The notes under the pieces are model-generated. The model saw only the letters and a program-made list of their open reading frames with translations. It ran no database searches and was not told where the DNA came from. Shown one piece after another: positions 36,758-47,624 of a stretch of DNA of 64,000 nt. Location: positions 81,503 through 145,502 of the forward strand of contig CABXTU010000001.1 in NCBI GenBank assembly GCA_902515205.1. Direction: 5' to 3'. The position numbers were made by a program, and so were the translations under genes. Position 1 is the stretch's first letter, and each line of letters opens with the position of its first letter. The stretch is from an uncultured Pelagibacteraceae bacterium (GTDB lineage: Bacteria > Pseudomonadota > Alphaproteobacteria > Pelagibacterales > Pelagibacteraceae).

Positions 36758-39700
36758 AAAAATATTAGTTGTTGGTGCTGGACCAATTATCATTGGCCAA
36801 GCTTGTGAATTTGATTATTCAGGAACACAGGCCTGTAAAGCACTGAGAGATGAGGGTTACAAAGTTGTTTTAATTAATTCAAATCCAGCTACAATTATGA
36901 CAGATCCTGATGTTGCAGATAAAACTTATATAGAGCCTATTACTCTAGAAGTTTTAGAAAAAATTCTAAAAAAAGAAAAACCTAATGCAATTCTGCCAAC
37001 TATGGGTGGTCAAACTGCTCTTAACCTTGCCATTGAAGCTGAAAAAAAAGGAATTTTAAAAAAATATAAAATCGAATTAATAGGAGCAAATTCAAAAGCA
37101 ATTTCTAACGCAGAAGATAGAAAAAAATTCAGAAAAAATATGATAGATATTGGTTTAGATTTACCTAAATCTGAAATTATTAATAACATTAACCAATCAT
37201 CAAAAGTTTTAAAAAAAATAGGTTTACCAGCAATTATTAGACCTGCATTTACACTTGGAGGTCTAGGAGGAGGAATAGCAAAAAATAAAAAGGAGTACTT
37301 ACGAATCATTAAAAATGGTTTGCACGAATCTCCTGTTAACCAAGTTTTAGTTGAAGAATGCTTGGAGGGTTGGAAAGAATTCGAAATGGAAGTTGTGAGA
37401 GATAAAAAAGATAATTGTATAATCATATGCTCAATTGAAAATGTTGATCCAATGGGAATACACACGGGTGACTCCGTCACGGTAGCTCCAGCTCTTACAT
37501 TAACTGATAAAGAATATCAGATAATGAGAAACGCTTCTATTGCATGCTTGAGAAAAATTGGAGTTGAAACAGGTGGTTCGAATGTTCAGTTTGCTATCAA
37601 TCCAAAAAATGGTCGTATGGTTATAATTGAGATGAACCCAAGAGTATCGAGGTCATCAGCCCTTGCATCAAAAGCAACAGGATTCCCAATTGCAAAGGTT
37701 GCTGCTAAACTTGCAGTTGGCTACACATTAGATGAATTGAAAAATGAAATCACCAAAGTAACTCCAGCATCATTTGAACCAAGTATCGATTATGTGGTAA
37801 CTAAAATTCCAAGATTTACTTTTGAAAAATTTTCAACTTCTCCAACAATCTTAGGTACATCAATGAAGTCTGTTGGAGAAGCCATGGCAATCGGTAGAAA
37901 TTTTAAAGAGTCGCTGCAAAAAGCTTTGGTCTCTCTTGAAACAGGTTTTTCAGGTTTAGATAGAATATTTTATTTAAGTAAAAAACAAATTGAAAAAAAA
38001 CTTAAAGAAAATATTCCAAATAAATTATTACTAGTGGCTGAAGCAATCAGAAAGAAAATAGATTTAAAAAGAATATTTATGTTATCTAAAATTGATCCTT
38101 GGTTTTTAGAGCAAATAAAAGAAATAGTAGATAGTGAAATAGAAATTAAGGGCAATGGACTTCCTAATAATTATAATGAGTTAAACAGGATAAAATCAAT
38201 TGGTTTTTCTGATAAAAAATTAGCAGAATTAACTGGTACCTCGGAATATATAATAAGACAAAAAAGGACTGCCTTTAAAATTTTACCAGTCTTCAAAAAA
38301 GTTGATACATGCGCAGCTGAATTTAAATCCTTCACACCCTATATGTACTCAACTTATCAAAGAAATTTTTCAATAAATTCTGAATGTGAGGCTGACCCGT
38401 CAGATAAAAGAAAAATTATAATATTAGGAGGAGGACCTAATAGAATAGGACAAGGGATTGAATTTGATTATTGCTGTTGCCAGGCAAGTTTTTCACTGAA
38501 AGAAGCAGGTTTTGAAACCATCATGGTTAATTGTAATCCTGAAACAGTTTCAACTGATTATGATACAAGTGACAGATTATATTTTGAACCCTTAAAAGAG
38601 GAGTATGTTTTTAATATAATCAAAAAAGAAAAAGAGAAAGGTAATCTAATTGGTGTTATTACACAATTTGGTGGTCAAACTCCAATTAAACTAGCTAAGT
38701 TTTTGTATGACAATAAACTCCCAATATTAGGAACACAATATACTTCAATTGATCTAGCAGAGGACAGAGATCGATTTAGAAACCTTCTTAATAAATTAAA
38801 ACTTAAACAAGCAGAAAGTGGAATTGCAAAAACTTACAAACAAGCAATCCAAATATCTGAGAAAATTGGCTTGCCATTAATGGTAAGACCCTCTTATGTA
38901 TTGGGTGGAAGAGCAATGGAAATTGTTCATGAAAAAACTCAACTTAAAAAATTTGTTCAAGAAGCATTTAAAGCTGCAGAAGATAACCCAATTTTAATAG
39001 ATAAGTTTATTAATCACGCTATGGAAGTTGATGTAGATGCAATATCTGACGGGATACAAGTACATGTTGCTGGTATTATGCAACATATAGAGGAAGCTGG
39101 AATTCATTCGGGAGACTCAGCTTGCAGCTTACCTCCTGTATCAATTAAACCTTATTTAATAAAAGAAATTGAAAATCAAACAAAAAAATTAGCTTTAGCA
39201 TTAAAGGTTAAAGGTTTCATGAATATTCAGTTTGCTATTAAAAAAGATGAAATTTATGTTATCGAAGTAAACCCGAGGGCAAGTAGAACGGTACCATTTG
39301 TTTCAAAAGCAAAAGGTCTACCTTTTGCAAAAATTGCTTCAAGAGTAATGGCTGGAGAAAAATTATCTAAGTTTAATTTAAAAGATAAATTTAATGGTAT
39401 GTTTGCTGTCAAAGAGGCAGTGTTTCCATTTAATAAATTTCCTAATAGTGATTTACTTTTGGGTCCTGAAATGAAATCAACTGGGGAAGTTATGGGATTT
39501 GATAAAAACTTTGGAATGGCGTTTGCTAAAAGTCAAATAGCTTCAGCTAACTCTTTACCTAAGCAAGGTCTTGCTTTTATTTCTTTAAAAAATTCTCATA
39601 AAGACGAGGGAATTGGTTTAGCAAAAGAATTAATAAAACTTAAATTTTCTCTGTGTGCTACAAAGGGAACTGCAGAATATATAAAAAAACATGGCATGAG

Positions 39701-39959
39701 ATGTAAAATTATAAACAAGGTCAGCAGTGGTTCTCCTCACATAGTTGATGTTTTAGACTCTAAGAAAATTGCATTGGTAATAAACACTGGAGGTGGAAAT
39801 AGTGAACACAGACTAAATGATGCAATTGCTCTTAGAAGAGGCACGCTTAAAAACAAAGTTCCTTATTGTACTAATATGTCAACTGCTTTAGCATGTTTAG
39901 AGGCTATTAAATCTCTTAAAACTAAAAAATTAGAAGTCAATTCTCTACAGGATATTTAA
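36735..39959 (+). CDS. carB: carbamoyl-phosphate synthase large subunit
   Basis: A 1074-residue enzyme that makes carbamoyl phosphate from bicarbonate, ATP and ammonia. The two homologous ATP-grasp halves are complete: the first from [19 protein letters not shown] with [17 protein letters not shown], the second from [19 protein letters not shown] with [17 protein letters not shown]-terminal MGS-like allosteric domain ([21 protein letters not shown]) ends the protein. It starts at ATG 36735 inside the carA 3' end. Its TAA stop shares the bases TTAA with the stop of the convergent oxygenase-like gene. Confidence 0.98.
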   Translation: MPKRKDLKKILVVGAGPIIIGQACEFDYSGTQACKALRDEGYKVVLINSNPATIMTDPDVADKTYIEPITLEVLEKILKKEKPNAILPTMGGQTALNLAIEAEKKGILKKYKIELIGANSKAISNAEDRKKFRKNMIDIGLDLPKSEIINNINQSSKVLKKIGLPAIIRPAFTLGGLGGGIAKNKKEYLRIIKNGLHESPVNQVLVEECLEGWKEFEMEVVRDKKDNCIIICSIENVDPMGIHTGDSVTVAPALTLTDKEYQIMRNASIACLRKIGVETGGSNVQFAINPKNGRMVIIEMNPRVSRSSALASKATGFPIAKVAAKLAVGYTLDELKNEITKVTPASFEPSIDYVVTKIPRFTFEKFSTSPTILGTSMKSVGEAMAIGRNFKESLQKALVSLETGFSGLDRIFYLSKKQIEKKLKENIPNKLLLVAEAIRKKIDLKRIFMLSKIDPWFLEQIKEIVDSEIEIKGNGLPNNYNELNRIKSIGFSDKKLAELTGTSEYIIRQKRTAFKILPVFKKVDTCAAEFKSFTPYMYSTYQRNFSINSECEADPSDKRKIIILGGGPNRIGQGIEFDYCCCQASFSLKEAGFETIMVNCNPETVSTDYDTSDRLYFEPLKEEYVFNIIKKEKEKGNLIGVITQFGGQTPIKLAKFLYDNKLPILGTQYTSIDLAEDRDRFRNLLNKLKLKQAESGIAKTYKQAIQISEKIGLPLMVRPSYVLGGRAMEIVHEKTQLKKFVQEAFKAAEDNPILIDKFINHAMEVDVDAISDGIQVHVAGIMQHIEEAGIHSGDSACSLPPVSIKPYLIKEIENQTKKLALALKVKGFMNIQFAIKKDEIYVIEVNPRASRTVPFVSKAKGLPFAKIASRVMAGEKLSKFNLKDKFNGMFAVKEAVFPFNKFPNSDLLLGPEMKSTGEVMGFDKNFGMAFAKSQIASANSLPKQGLAFISLKNSHKDEGIGLAKELIKLKFSLCATKGTAEYIKKHGMRCKIINKVSSGSPHIVDVLDSKKIALVINTGGGNSEHRLNDAIALRRGTLKNKVPYCTNMSTALACLEAIKSLKTKKLEVNSLQDI

Positions 39960-40621
39960 GTATTTACTTTCCAATCAGTTTCGAAAGTCACATAATTTAC
40001 TTGAACACATCTTCTTTCTTTAACGATTTTCTTCTTTTCCATGCCGTGCCAAGTATTTGGTCCACTTGTGAATAAATATCCATAATTATGTTTATAAGGA
40101 ACTGTTTTTACTTTTTCTAATTTCTCATTATAAAAATCTGTGCCTAGACTTTCAGACTCGTTTGCATTATTTACAAAAATTAATCCTGACATTAATTTTT
40201 CCTTAATATCACAATGAGGCTTAAGCCAAAAGCCCTCTCGATCACAAATAACTTCCAATCGAACAAATGAATTTGCCAAATCCTTATTTATCATTTTTGA
40301 AATTTTTTCATAAACTTCTTTAGACTGAAGTTCATTTATAAATTTTACTAAATGTGGGAATCTTGATGCGTTTTCTTTAGTTACAAAACACCTAAACTTG
40401 ATTGCCTTACCACCTGAGGAATCTCCTTTTCTAAACTCAGCAGCACCTCCATCAATCGCTCTTGTTCCATCATAACTTAAGTTATGTTTACTAACATCTG
40501 GTATATCTGCTTTAATAATTTCTTCTATAGCAGAATCAGTAAGTGCATCGTAATACTCATAATGTTCAAATGGAAATTCATGTTTTTTGGATTGCTTTTG
40601 AATTGAATTGATAAAAGACAT
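39956..40621 (-). CDS. 2-oxoglutarate/Fe(II) oxygenase-like protein
   Basis: A 221-residue protein of the double-stranded beta-helix type. The 2-His-1-carboxylate iron triad can be placed at H136 and D138 (WLKPHCDI) and H192 (NTWHGM). R204 ([10 protein letters not shown]) sits where the family binds 2-oxoglutarate. This resembles prolyl-hydroxylase-like or phytanoyl-type small oxygenases, and the substrate is unknown. The neighbour downstream on the same strand, one base of overlap away, is an ELM1-family gene, so the two may form a small operon. No signal peptide is seen. A catalytically dead cupin relative is the main alternative. Confidence 0.6.
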   Translation of the reverse strand: MSFINSIQKQSKKHEFPFEHYEYYDALTDSAIEEIIKADIPDVSKHNLSYDGTRAIDGGAAEFRKGDSSGGKAIKFRCFVTKENASRFPHLVKFINELQSKEVYEKISKMINKDLANSFVRLEVICDREGFWLKPHCDIKEKLMSGLIFVNNANESESLGTDFYNEKLEKVKTVPYKHNYGYLFTSGPNTWHGMEKKKIVKERRCVQVNYVTFETDWKVNT

Positions 40622-41565
40622 TAGGAATTAATTTTTTGTTTAATTATTTTTGCTACTCTATTAGTTTCATCTAGTTTTTGATAGTTCCAATTTTCCTCTT
40701 CCTCACCTAAATTTCTAATTATATTTAATTCTCTAAATAATTTTCTAAATTTTTGGAATCTTTTATCATTTTTTTTAGGTGAAATATTTGCGACATAAAT
40801 AGGTTTTCCAGTTAAAGCTGCCTCGGAAATCATAGAGCTCGAGTCACAGGTTACCACTATATTCTGAGATATTGATAAAGCAGATAAATAAGCTTTTTTA
40901 TCAATATTATCTATAATTGTGTGATTTTCGCCAAAATATTCTTTAGCATATTTAATTGAATTTTTTGGTGTTCTCATAGATGGAATGACAATAAGCTGAG
41001 AATCATTTTTTTTTAAAAAATTATTTAAAAGTAAGAAAATATTTTTGATATTTTTAAAAGAATAGTCATAGTACTTAGTTGGACCACCTAAAATTAAAGT
41101 GCAAATTTTTCTTTGATCTTTTTTAATAAATGAATCTAAGTAATCTTTATTCTTAGTTATTTCATCATTTGTAAGATAGTGAATCGCGCCTTTCGTATTA
41201 ATTACATTTTGACCATTTATAGAGTCATGTTCAGGAGCAACTATAAAATCGAAGTTATTGAAATTTACTTTTGGATCTTGAATATGAATACTAAATACTT
41301 TTTTTTTGGAACTATTTTTAAGATGAATTGAGGGAATTACACTTTTGCGGCCACAAGAAATAATCACATCAAAATCAGACTGGTTAACTTTTCTGTAAAC
41401 AATTTGTGAAATTGGTGTGAGTTTTGGAGGAATCATTTTCCAAAAATTATTTGGTTCAACTGTGTGGTGTGTAAAATCTATATCTAAAGCTTTTGCTAAA
41501 CCCTCTACTTGGCTAATCATGCCATGCATGCCTTGAGTTAATAATATACCTTTTAATTTGTTCAT
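40621..41565 (-). CDS. ELM1/GtrOC1-family protein (mitochondrial-fission ELM1-like)
   Basis: A 314-residue protein matching the ELM1 family found in alphaproteobacteria and plant mitochondria. It looks like a GT-B glycosyltransferase: an N-terminal LLTQGMHGMISQVEGLAKAL, ISCGRKSVIPSIHLK, SIHIQDPKVNFNNFDFIVAPEHD, TLILGGPTKYYDY and a C-terminal VTCDSSSMISEAALTGKPIYV sugar-nucleotide-binding-like segment. The enzymatic activity of the bacterial members is not known to me. It starts at ATG 41565 and is divergent from trxB with only 21 bases between starts. Its stop overlaps the start of the oxygenase-like gene by one base. Confidence 0.8.
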   Translation of the reverse strand: MNKLKGILLTQGMHGMISQVEGLAKALDIDFTHHTVEPNNFWKMIPPKLTPISQIVYRKVNQSDFDVIISCGRKSVIPSIHLKNSSKKKVFSIHIQDPKVNFNNFDFIVAPEHDSINGQNVINTKGAIHYLTNDEITKNKDYLDSFIKKDQRKICTLILGGPTKYYDYSFKNIKNIFLLLNNFLKKNDSQLIVIPSMRTPKNSIKYAKEYFGENHTIIDNIDKKAYLSALSISQNIVVTCDSSSMISEAALTGKPIYVANISPKKNDKRFQKFRKLFRELNIIRNLGEEEENWNYQKLDETNRVAKIIKQKINS

Positions 41566-41586
41566 TAATTACTATATAGCTGTCAT

Positions 41587-42534
41587 ATGAGTCAAAATCC
41601 AACTAAACACACAAAAGTGTTAATAATTGGATCCGGTCCAGCTGGTTACACAGCTGCAGTTTATGCTGCTCGTGCAATGTTAAACCCAATTTTGGTTTAT
41701 GGATCTGAGCCTGGAGGTCAATTAACAACAACTACTGATGTTGAAAATTATCCTGGGTTTGCTGATGTTATTCAAGGACCTTGGTTAATGAATCAAATGA
41801 AAGAGCAAGCAAAAGCAGTTGGTACTGAGATGATAGAGGATCATATTGGGTCGGTAAATTTAAAATCGACTCCATTTGAAGCAATTGGTGATAGTGGTCA
41901 AAAATTTACTGCAGATAGTATTATTATTTCAACTGGTGCTCAAGCGAGATGGTTAAACATAAAATCAGAGCAAGAATTTAGAGGTTTTGGAGTGTCCGCA
42001 TGTGCTACATGTGATGGATTTTTTTTTAAAGAAAAAGAAGTGGCAGTTGTTGGTGGTGGTAATGCTGCTGTAGAGGAAGCAATGTTTCTTACGAAGTTTG
42101 CTTCGAAGGTCAAATTAATTCACAGACGTGATAGTCTGAGAGCAGAAAAAATGCTTCAAAAAAAATTAATGGAAAACAAAAAAATTGAAATTATTTGGGA
42201 TACTGTAATTGAAGACGTGATAGGTGATAAAGAACCTAAAAATGTTAAAGGTATTAAAGTAAAAAATGTAAAAACAAATAAAATTGAAGAAATCAAAGTT
42301 GATGGTTTATTTGTTGCAATTGGTCATGATCCAGCAACTTCATTATTTAAAGATCAATTGAAAATGGATGATGAAGGATATTTGATCACCAAACCAGACT
42401 CTACTGAAACTAATATTCCTGGAGTTTATGCTGCAGGAGATGTGAAGGACAAAACATTTAGACAAGCTGTAACCGCTGCAGGTATGGGATGTATGGCTGC
42501 ACTTGAGGCTGAAAACCATCTTTCGCATAAGTAA
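41587..42534 (+). CDS. trxB: thioredoxin reductase (NADPH)
   Basis: A 315-residue flavoenzyme that reduces thioredoxin with NADPH. FAD-binding GSGPAGYTAAVYAARA is at the N-terminus. GGQLTTTTDVENYPGF follows, then the redox pair C139 and C142 in SACATCDG, the NADPH Rossmann motif VVGGGNAAVEEA with HRRDSLRAE, and the C-terminal GVYAAGDVKDKTFRQAVTAAG FAD site. The length is normal for the low-molecular-weight bacterial class. The next gene on the strand begins one base after its stop. Confidence 0.96.
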   Translation: MSQNPTKHTKVLIIGSGPAGYTAAVYAARAMLNPILVYGSEPGGQLTTTTDVENYPGFADVIQGPWLMNQMKEQAKAVGTEMIEDHIGSVNLKSTPFEAIGDSGQKFTADSIIISTGAQARWLNIKSEQEFRGFGVSACATCDGFFFKEKEVAVVGGGNAAVEEAMFLTKFASKVKLIHRRDSLRAEKMLQKKLMENKKIEIIWDTVIEDVIGDKEPKNVKGIKVKNVKTNKIEEIKVDGLFVAIGHDPATSLFKDQLKMDDEGYLITKPDSTETNIPGVYAAGDVKDKTFRQAVTAAGMGCMAALEAENHLSHK

Positions 42535-42535
42535 A

Positions 42536-43483
42536 GTGAAAAATAATTTACATGTTTTTTTAGGAGCAACTGTAGCTGATGCTGCAGCTAGACCATTACA
42601 TTGGGTTTATAATCAGAAAAAACTGTTAACTTATATTAAGGGAAAACAAGATTTTACCTTCTTAAAAAAAAATAAAAGTCCTTTTTACAACATTAAAACT
42701 GGCAAAGTTTCTGGTTATAATGAAGTTGGTCAAGTGATGTTTAAAACTTTAGTTGAAGGTCATCGAGATATAGAAGAAAGATTTAAAAAAAATATTACAA
42801 AAAATTTTGGTCCAGGAAGTATTTACTGGAAAAATTTAAATTTAAGAGCAAAATACAGAAAAGTTAAAGACTGGCGAGGAATAATAAAAGGACCTTGGAT
42901 CCATCAGAATATCATTGAAACTGTAAAAAATATAAAGTCTAAAAAAAAATTAACTGGAGGTAAAAAGGTAAACGAGTCTGATGGTTATTGTGCTGCTCTT
43001 CCATATTTTTTGTATGGCTATAATCTTAAAGATGTAAAAAAGATTATCTCTACAGTAACTGTTTCAAAAATAAGTCTCAAATATGCTTTAGCAAAATTTT
43101 ATCTAATTGATTTAGCACTTAAAGGTTGCAAAGATCCTATAAACGAATTTATGAAGATATTTAAAAAAAATTCATATTTTAAAAGTGTTGTTGAAGATAT
43201 TAAAAAAGTTAAAAGATTAAAATCAAAACCTCACCCTCTTGTGGTTAAAAAATTAGGCATGGCTTGTAGCTATCCAGGAACATTTAATAGCTCAATTCAT
43301 TCAATTATTAATTCCACAAATTATAAAGGGGCTATTTTAAAAACTATTAAAGCTGGTGGCTGTAACTGTTCTAGAGTTAATTTTATTGGAGCTTATTTTG
43401 CTGCTTTAAAAGGATTGGGTACTATCCCAAAATCTTGGATAAAAAAAACTGATTTAGCTAAAAAAATATTAGAGCAAAAATAA
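42536..43483 (+). CDS. ADP-ribosylglycohydrolase-family protein (crystallin J1-like)
   Basis: About 315 residues. The N-terminal block FLGATVADAAARPLHWVYN is the hallmark of the crystallin J1 branch of the ADP-ribosylglycohydrolase family, with the region that holds metal-binding acidic residues. The middle has NESDGYCAALPYFLYG and the C-terminal part GGCNCSRVNFIGAYFAALKGLGTIP, where the family usually has a G(G)DxxSR..G metal site; here the aspartate position reads N-C, so metal binding may be altered. A GTG at 42536, just after the trxB TAA, is preferred; a TTG at 42503 inside trxB is the alternative. The substrate is unknown; trxB is its operon partner. Confidence 0.75.
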   Translation: MKNNLHVFLGATVADAAARPLHWVYNQKKLLTYIKGKQDFTFLKKNKSPFYNIKTGKVSGYNEVGQVMFKTLVEGHRDIEERFKKNITKNFGPGSIYWKNLNLRAKYRKVKDWRGIIKGPWIHQNIIETVKNIKSKKKLTGGKKVNESDGYCAALPYFLYGYNLKDVKKIISTVTVSKISLKYALAKFYLIDLALKGCKDPINEFMKIFKKNSYFKSVVEDIKKVKRLKSKPHPLVVKKLGMACSYPGTFNSSIHSIINSTNYKGAILKTIKAGGCNCSRVNFIGAYFAALKGLGTIPKSWIKKTDLAKKILEQK

Positions 43484-43489
43484 AATTGT

Positions 43490-44677
43490 TTATTCTAAAC
43501 TTTCACAAAAAGATTTAATTCTATCCATAGCTTTTTTTAAATTTTTCATTGAAGTTGCATAAGAAATTCTAAAATATCCATCTAAGCCAAATGCTGATCC
43601 CTGAACAACTGCTACATTAGATTTTTCAAGCAACTTTTGAACAAAATCAGTATCAGTTTTTAATTTTGTTTTTTTATTTAATAGACCTTTGCAGCTTGGA
43701 AAAACATAAAATGCTCCATTTGGTTTTAGGCAACTAATTCCTTTGATATTATTTAAACTTTTAACTACAAAATCTCTTCTTTGTTTAAATGCGTTAGACC
43801 TTTTTTTAATAAAATCCTGTTTTCCATTCAATGCTTCAACAGCAGCTGCTTGACTTATAGAAGAGGGGTTTGAGGTGGATTGAGATTGAATTTTACCAAT
43901 CGCTTTAATTATATCTTTTGGACCTGCTGCATACCCTATTCTCCACCCTGTCATTGCATAAGATTTACTAACACCATTCATTGTTAGTGTTCTATTTTTA
44001 AGTTTTGAGAGTTGAGCTATTGTGAAAAAATTAAAATTATCATATCTAACATGTTCATAAATATCATCACTTAAGATATATACTTTTTTATTTCTAATTA
44101 GAACCTTTGCTAAATCTTGAATTTCTTTTTTAGTATATCCTGCTCCTGTCGGATTGGATGGTGAATTGAGGATTACCCATTTTGTTTTTTTCGAAATTGC
44201 TTTTTTAAGTTTTTTTACTGTAAGTTTAAAACCCTCTTTCTCTGTACATTTAATTATTTTTGGTCTTCCTCCAGCTAACAAAACCATATCTGGATAAGAA
44301 ACCCAAAAAGGTGCTGGAATGATAACTTCATCACCTTTATTTAAAGTTGCCATAAAAGCATTGTAGAGGACTTGCTTGCCCCCAGTACCTACTGTTATTT
44401 GATCAGTTGAAAAATTAAGTTTATTTTCTCTTTTGAATTTTCTAATAACAGCTTTTTTTAATGCTGGGGTACCATCTACAGCAGTATATTTAGTGTCTCC
44501 TTTTTTAATAGCTTTAATCGCTGCATTTTTAATATTTTCTGGAGTATCAAAATCTGGCTCTCCAGCACCAAGACCAATTACATCTTTTCCTGCTGCTCTT
44601 AATTCTCTTGCCTTTTGAGTTACAGCTATTGTGGGAGATGGTTTAATTCTCTTTAAACTGTCTGATATTATGCTCAT
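43490..44677 (-). CDS. aspC: class I aminotransferase, aspartate aminotransferase-like
   Basis: A 395-residue fold-type I PLP enzyme. Landmarks are GAGEPDFDTPENI, YTAVDGTPALKKAV, the PLP-contacting NSPSNPTGAGYT, LSDDIYEHVRYD and the Schiff-base lysine in NGVSKSYAMTGWRIGYAAG, followed by the substrate-binding arginine in FRISYATS. This is the I-gamma branch to which alphaproteobacterial aspartate (and prephenate/arogenate) aminotransferases belong; some members also use other amino acids. It starts at ATG 44677 and is divergent from uvrB with 35 bases between. Confidence 0.9.
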   Translation of the reverse strand: MSIISDSLKRIKPSPTIAVTQKARELRAAGKDVIGLGAGEPDFDTPENIKNAAIKAIKKGDTKYTAVDGTPALKKAVIRKFKRENKLNFSTDQITVGTGGKQVLYNAFMATLNKGDEVIIPAPFWVSYPDMVLLAGGRPKIIKCTEKEGFKLTVKKLKKAISKKTKWVILNSPSNPTGAGYTKKEIQDLAKVLIRNKKVYILSDDIYEHVRYDNFNFFTIAQLSKLKNRTLTMNGVSKSYAMTGWRIGYAAGPKDIIKAIGKIQSQSTSNPSSISQAAAVEALNGKQDFIKKRSNAFKQRRDFVVKSLNNIKGISCLKPNGAFYVFPSCKGLLNKKTKLKTDTDFVQKLLEKSNVAVVQGSAFGLDGYFRISYATSMKNLKKAMDRIKSFCESLE

Positions 44678-44712
44678 TGAAATATAATTTAATTCTACTA
44701 CTTTCTTAATAT

Positions 44713-46887
44713 ATGGAAAATACTTATCAAGATTTAATTACAGATATTCAGAGTAAAAATCCAAAAATCAGTGGAAAACTTGAAGGTGGAAAAAAATTTA
44801 AAATTAAATCAGATTTTAAACCCGCAGGCGATCAGCCAGAAGCTATTAAAAAATTAGTAAATGGAGCTAACAAAGAGGCATTTAATCAAGTTCTGCTTGG
44901 AGTTACTGGTTCTGGAAAAACATTTACAATGGCAAAGGTTATTGAAGCTACAAATAGACCAGCTTTAATTTTGGCCCCTAATAAAACCCTGGCTGCTCAA
45001 CTTTATGGTGAGATGAAAAATTTTTTTCCAGATAATGCAGTTGAGTATTTTGTGTCTTATTATGACTATTACACTCCTGAGGCTTATGTACCTAGATCAG
45101 ATACCTACATCGAAAAAGAGGCATCTATCAATGAACAAATAGATCGAATGAGACATTCAGCAACAAGATCTCTCCTTGAAAGAGATGATGTTTTAATAGT
45201 TGCAAGTGTATCATGTATATATGGTTTAGGCTCAGTTGAAGCATATAGTAAAATGACATTAACCCTTCAAAAAAATTATGAATATAATAGAGAGCAAATA
45301 ATTAAATCTTTAGTAGCACTTCAATATAAACGTAATGATCAAAATTTTTATAGAGGCACATTTAGAGCTCGAGGTGAATACTTAGAAATTTTTCCATCTC
45401 ATTTAGAGGATAGAGCTTGGAGATTAAGTTTATTTGGAGATAAACTTGAAAAAATAGAGGAATTTGATCCTTTAACTGGTGATCAGGTTAGAGAGCTTAG
45501 TTTGATTAAAGTTTATGCCAATAGCCATTACATCACTCCTAAACCAACTATTGAACAAGCAATCATCAATATTAAAAAGGAGTTAGAAATTACTTTAAAA
45601 AAACATAAGGCTGAAAGTAAATTACTTGAAGCACAAAGATTAGAGGAAAGAACTAAATTTGATCTTGAAATGATAGAAGCAACTGGATCTTGTGCTGGAA
45701 TTGAAAATTATTCCAGATTTTTATCAGGAAGAAAACCAGGTGAACCACCTCCTACTCTTTTCGAGTATTTTCCAGATAATACTTTAATTTTTGTTGACGA
45801 GTGCCATGTCACAGTCCCACAGTTAAACGGAATGTATAAAGGTGATAGATCAAGAAAAAGTACTTTAGCTGAATATGGATTTAGACTTCCATCTTGCATG
45901 GATAACAGACCATTAAAATTTGAAGAATGGGATTTAATGAGAACTCAAACTGTATTTGTGTCAGCAACACCCGGACCATGGGAATTAGAGCAAACAAAAG
46001 GTAAATTTATTGATCAAGTAATTAGACCTACTGGATTAATTGATCCACCAGTTGAAATAAGACCAGCAAAAAACCAAGTGGATGATTTAATGCATGAATG
46101 TAAAAAAGTAATTGAAAATAATCACAGAGTTTTAGTAACAACGCTAACAAAAAAAATGGCTGAGGATTTAACTGAATACCTTCATGAGAATGGAGTTAAG
46201 GTTAGATATCTGCACTCAGATATCGATACGTTAGAAAGAATAGAAATCATGAGAGATTTACGTATGGGCGTTTTTGATGTGCTTGTTGGAATAAATTTAT
46301 TAAGAGAGGGTTTAGATATACCTGAATGTGCTTTAGTGGGAATTTTAGATGCAGATAAAGAAGGTTTTTTGAGATCAGAAACCTCTCTAATTCAAACAAT
46401 CGGGAGAGCAGCAAGAAATGTTGATGGTAAAGTAATTTTGTATGCTGATAAAGAAACTAAAAGTATTAAAAAAGCAATTCAAGAAACAGATAGAAGAAGA
46501 AAAATTCAATTAGATTACAACAAAAAATATAAAATAGATGCTAAATCAGTCAAAAAAGAAATCAGTGATATTTTAGAGAGCGTTTATGAAAAAGATTACG
46601 TTAAAATTAGTGAAGGCTCAAATGTTGGTGGAAATTTAAAAAAGCATCTTAAAGCTCTAGATAAAAAGATGAAGGAAGCCGCCTCTAATCTTGAGTTTGA
46701 AGAAGCTGCAAAAATTAGAGATGAAATTAGAAAATTAGAAAGCACAGAATTAGAAATTACATTAAACCCTAAAATAAGACAGTATGATGTAAAAAACAAA
46801 CTTTACCCAAAAGGTAGATCAACTATGGGTATGCCAGGGACTAAAGTAACAAAAAAAAGAGATAAAAAATGGAAGCACGGAAAATAA
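44713..46887 (+). CDS. uvrB: excinuclease ABC subunit B
   Basis: A 724-residue damage-recognition helicase of nucleotide excision repair. Present in order: P-loop [10 protein letters not shown] at 61-70, the damage-probing beta-hairpin segment [42 protein letters not shown], the helicase motifs [17 protein letters not shown] and [22 protein letters not shown] and a C-terminal UVR domain ([18 protein letters not shown]) that contacts UvrC. The length is slightly above E. coli UvrB because of a basic tail. It overlaps the SDR gene by 19 bases, and uvrC is 2 kb downstream on the same strand. Confidence 0.97.
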   Translation: MENTYQDLITDIQSKNPKISGKLEGGKKFKIKSDFKPAGDQPEAIKKLVNGANKEAFNQVLLGVTGSGKTFTMAKVIEATNRPALILAPNKTLAAQLYGEMKNFFPDNAVEYFVSYYDYYTPEAYVPRSDTYIEKEASINEQIDRMRHSATRSLLERDDVLIVASVSCIYGLGSVEAYSKMTLTLQKNYEYNREQIIKSLVALQYKRNDQNFYRGTFRARGEYLEIFPSHLEDRAWRLSLFGDKLEKIEEFDPLTGDQVRELSLIKVYANSHYITPKPTIEQAIINIKKELEITLKKHKAESKLLEAQRLEERTKFDLEMIEATGSCAGIENYSRFLSGRKPGEPPPTLFEYFPDNTLIFVDECHVTVPQLNGMYKGDRSRKSTLAEYGFRLPSCMDNRPLKFEEWDLMRTQTVFVSATPGPWELEQTKGKFIDQVIRPTGLIDPPVEIRPAKNQVDDLMHECKKVIENNHRVLVTTLTKKMAEDLTEYLHENGVKVRYLHSDIDTLERIEIMRDLRMGVFDVLVGINLLREGLDIPECALVGILDADKEGFLRSETSLIQTIGRAARNVDGKVILYADKETKSIKKAIQETDRRRKIQLDYNKKYKIDAKSVKKEISDILESVYEKDYVKISEGSNVGGNLKKHLKALDKKMKEAASNLEFEEAAKIRDEIRKLESTELEITLNPKIRQYDVKNKLYPKGRSTMGMPGTKVTKKRDKKWKHGK

Positions 46888-47624
46888 TTATTACTGGAGG
46901 AGCAACCAGAATAGGTGCTGCAATAGCAAAAAAATTATCAGGACCAAAGATTGAAATTGTAATTCACTATAACAAATCAAAATCAAAGGCAGAAAAGCTT
47001 AAAGAAGAGTTAAAAAAGAACGGTACTATTGTTTATTTAGTAAAAGCAGATCTAGGTAGCAAAAATGATGTAGATAAAATTATCAAATTTTCAAAATTCA
47101 AATTAAAATATTTTGACTGTTTAATTAATAATGCCTCCCTATTTGAAAACGATAAATTAGAAAACTTTTCAGTTAAAGGTTGGGATCTTCATTTAAATGC
47201 AAATCTTAAAGCGCCAGCATTGCTATCTAAGGGTTTTGCAAAAAATACCAGAGGAAAAAATAATAATATAATTAACATTATTGATCAAAGAGTCTTCAAA
47301 TTAACACCTTACTTTTTTTCATATACATTAAGTAAAACAGGTCTTTATACTCTCACTAAAACTAGTGCAATGAGCTTAGCTCCAAAGATACGTGTCAACG
47401 GCATAGCTCCAGGTCCAACAATTAAAAACAAAAGACAAACTCAAAGACACTTCAAAAAACAGTATTTTGCTACACCATTAAGACAGCAAGTTAATGTTAA
47501 CGAGATCTGTAGTGCTGTTGACTTTTTTATTAAAAATAGTTCTATTACAGGTCAAGTTTTAGCAATTGATAGTGGTCAAAACCTAAATTGGCAAACACCG
47601 GATATTATGGGGGGGAAAGAATGA
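46869..47624 (+). CDS. short-chain dehydrogenase, FolM/pteridine reductase-like
   Basis: A 251-residue SDR. NAD(P) binding is at [14 protein letters not shown], with the basic [12 protein letters not shown] that suggests NADPH. The structural NNAS is in [12 protein letters not shown] and the catalytic pair in YTLSK. The [20 protein letters not shown] region and [14 protein letters not shown] are like pteridine reductases and FolM, which reduce dihydrobiopterin, dihydromonapterin or dihydrofolate. folB lies 950 bases downstream in the same run, supporting a pterin or folate substrate. That inference is from family and context only. It overlaps uvrB upstream and shares ATGA with the hydrolase gene downstream. 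Confidence 0.75.
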   Translation: MEARKIIITGGATRIGAAIAKKLSGPKIEIVIHYNKSKSKAEKLKEELKKNGTIVYLVKADLGSKNDVDKIIKFSKFKLKYFDCLINNASLFENDKLENFSVKGWDLHLNANLKAPALLSKGFAKNTRGKNNNIINIIDQRVFKLTPYFFSYTLSKTGLYTLTKTSAMSLAPKIRVNGIAPGPTIKNKRQTQRHFKKQYFATPLRQQVNVNEICSAVDFFIKNSSITGQVLAIDSGQNLNWQTPDIMGGKE

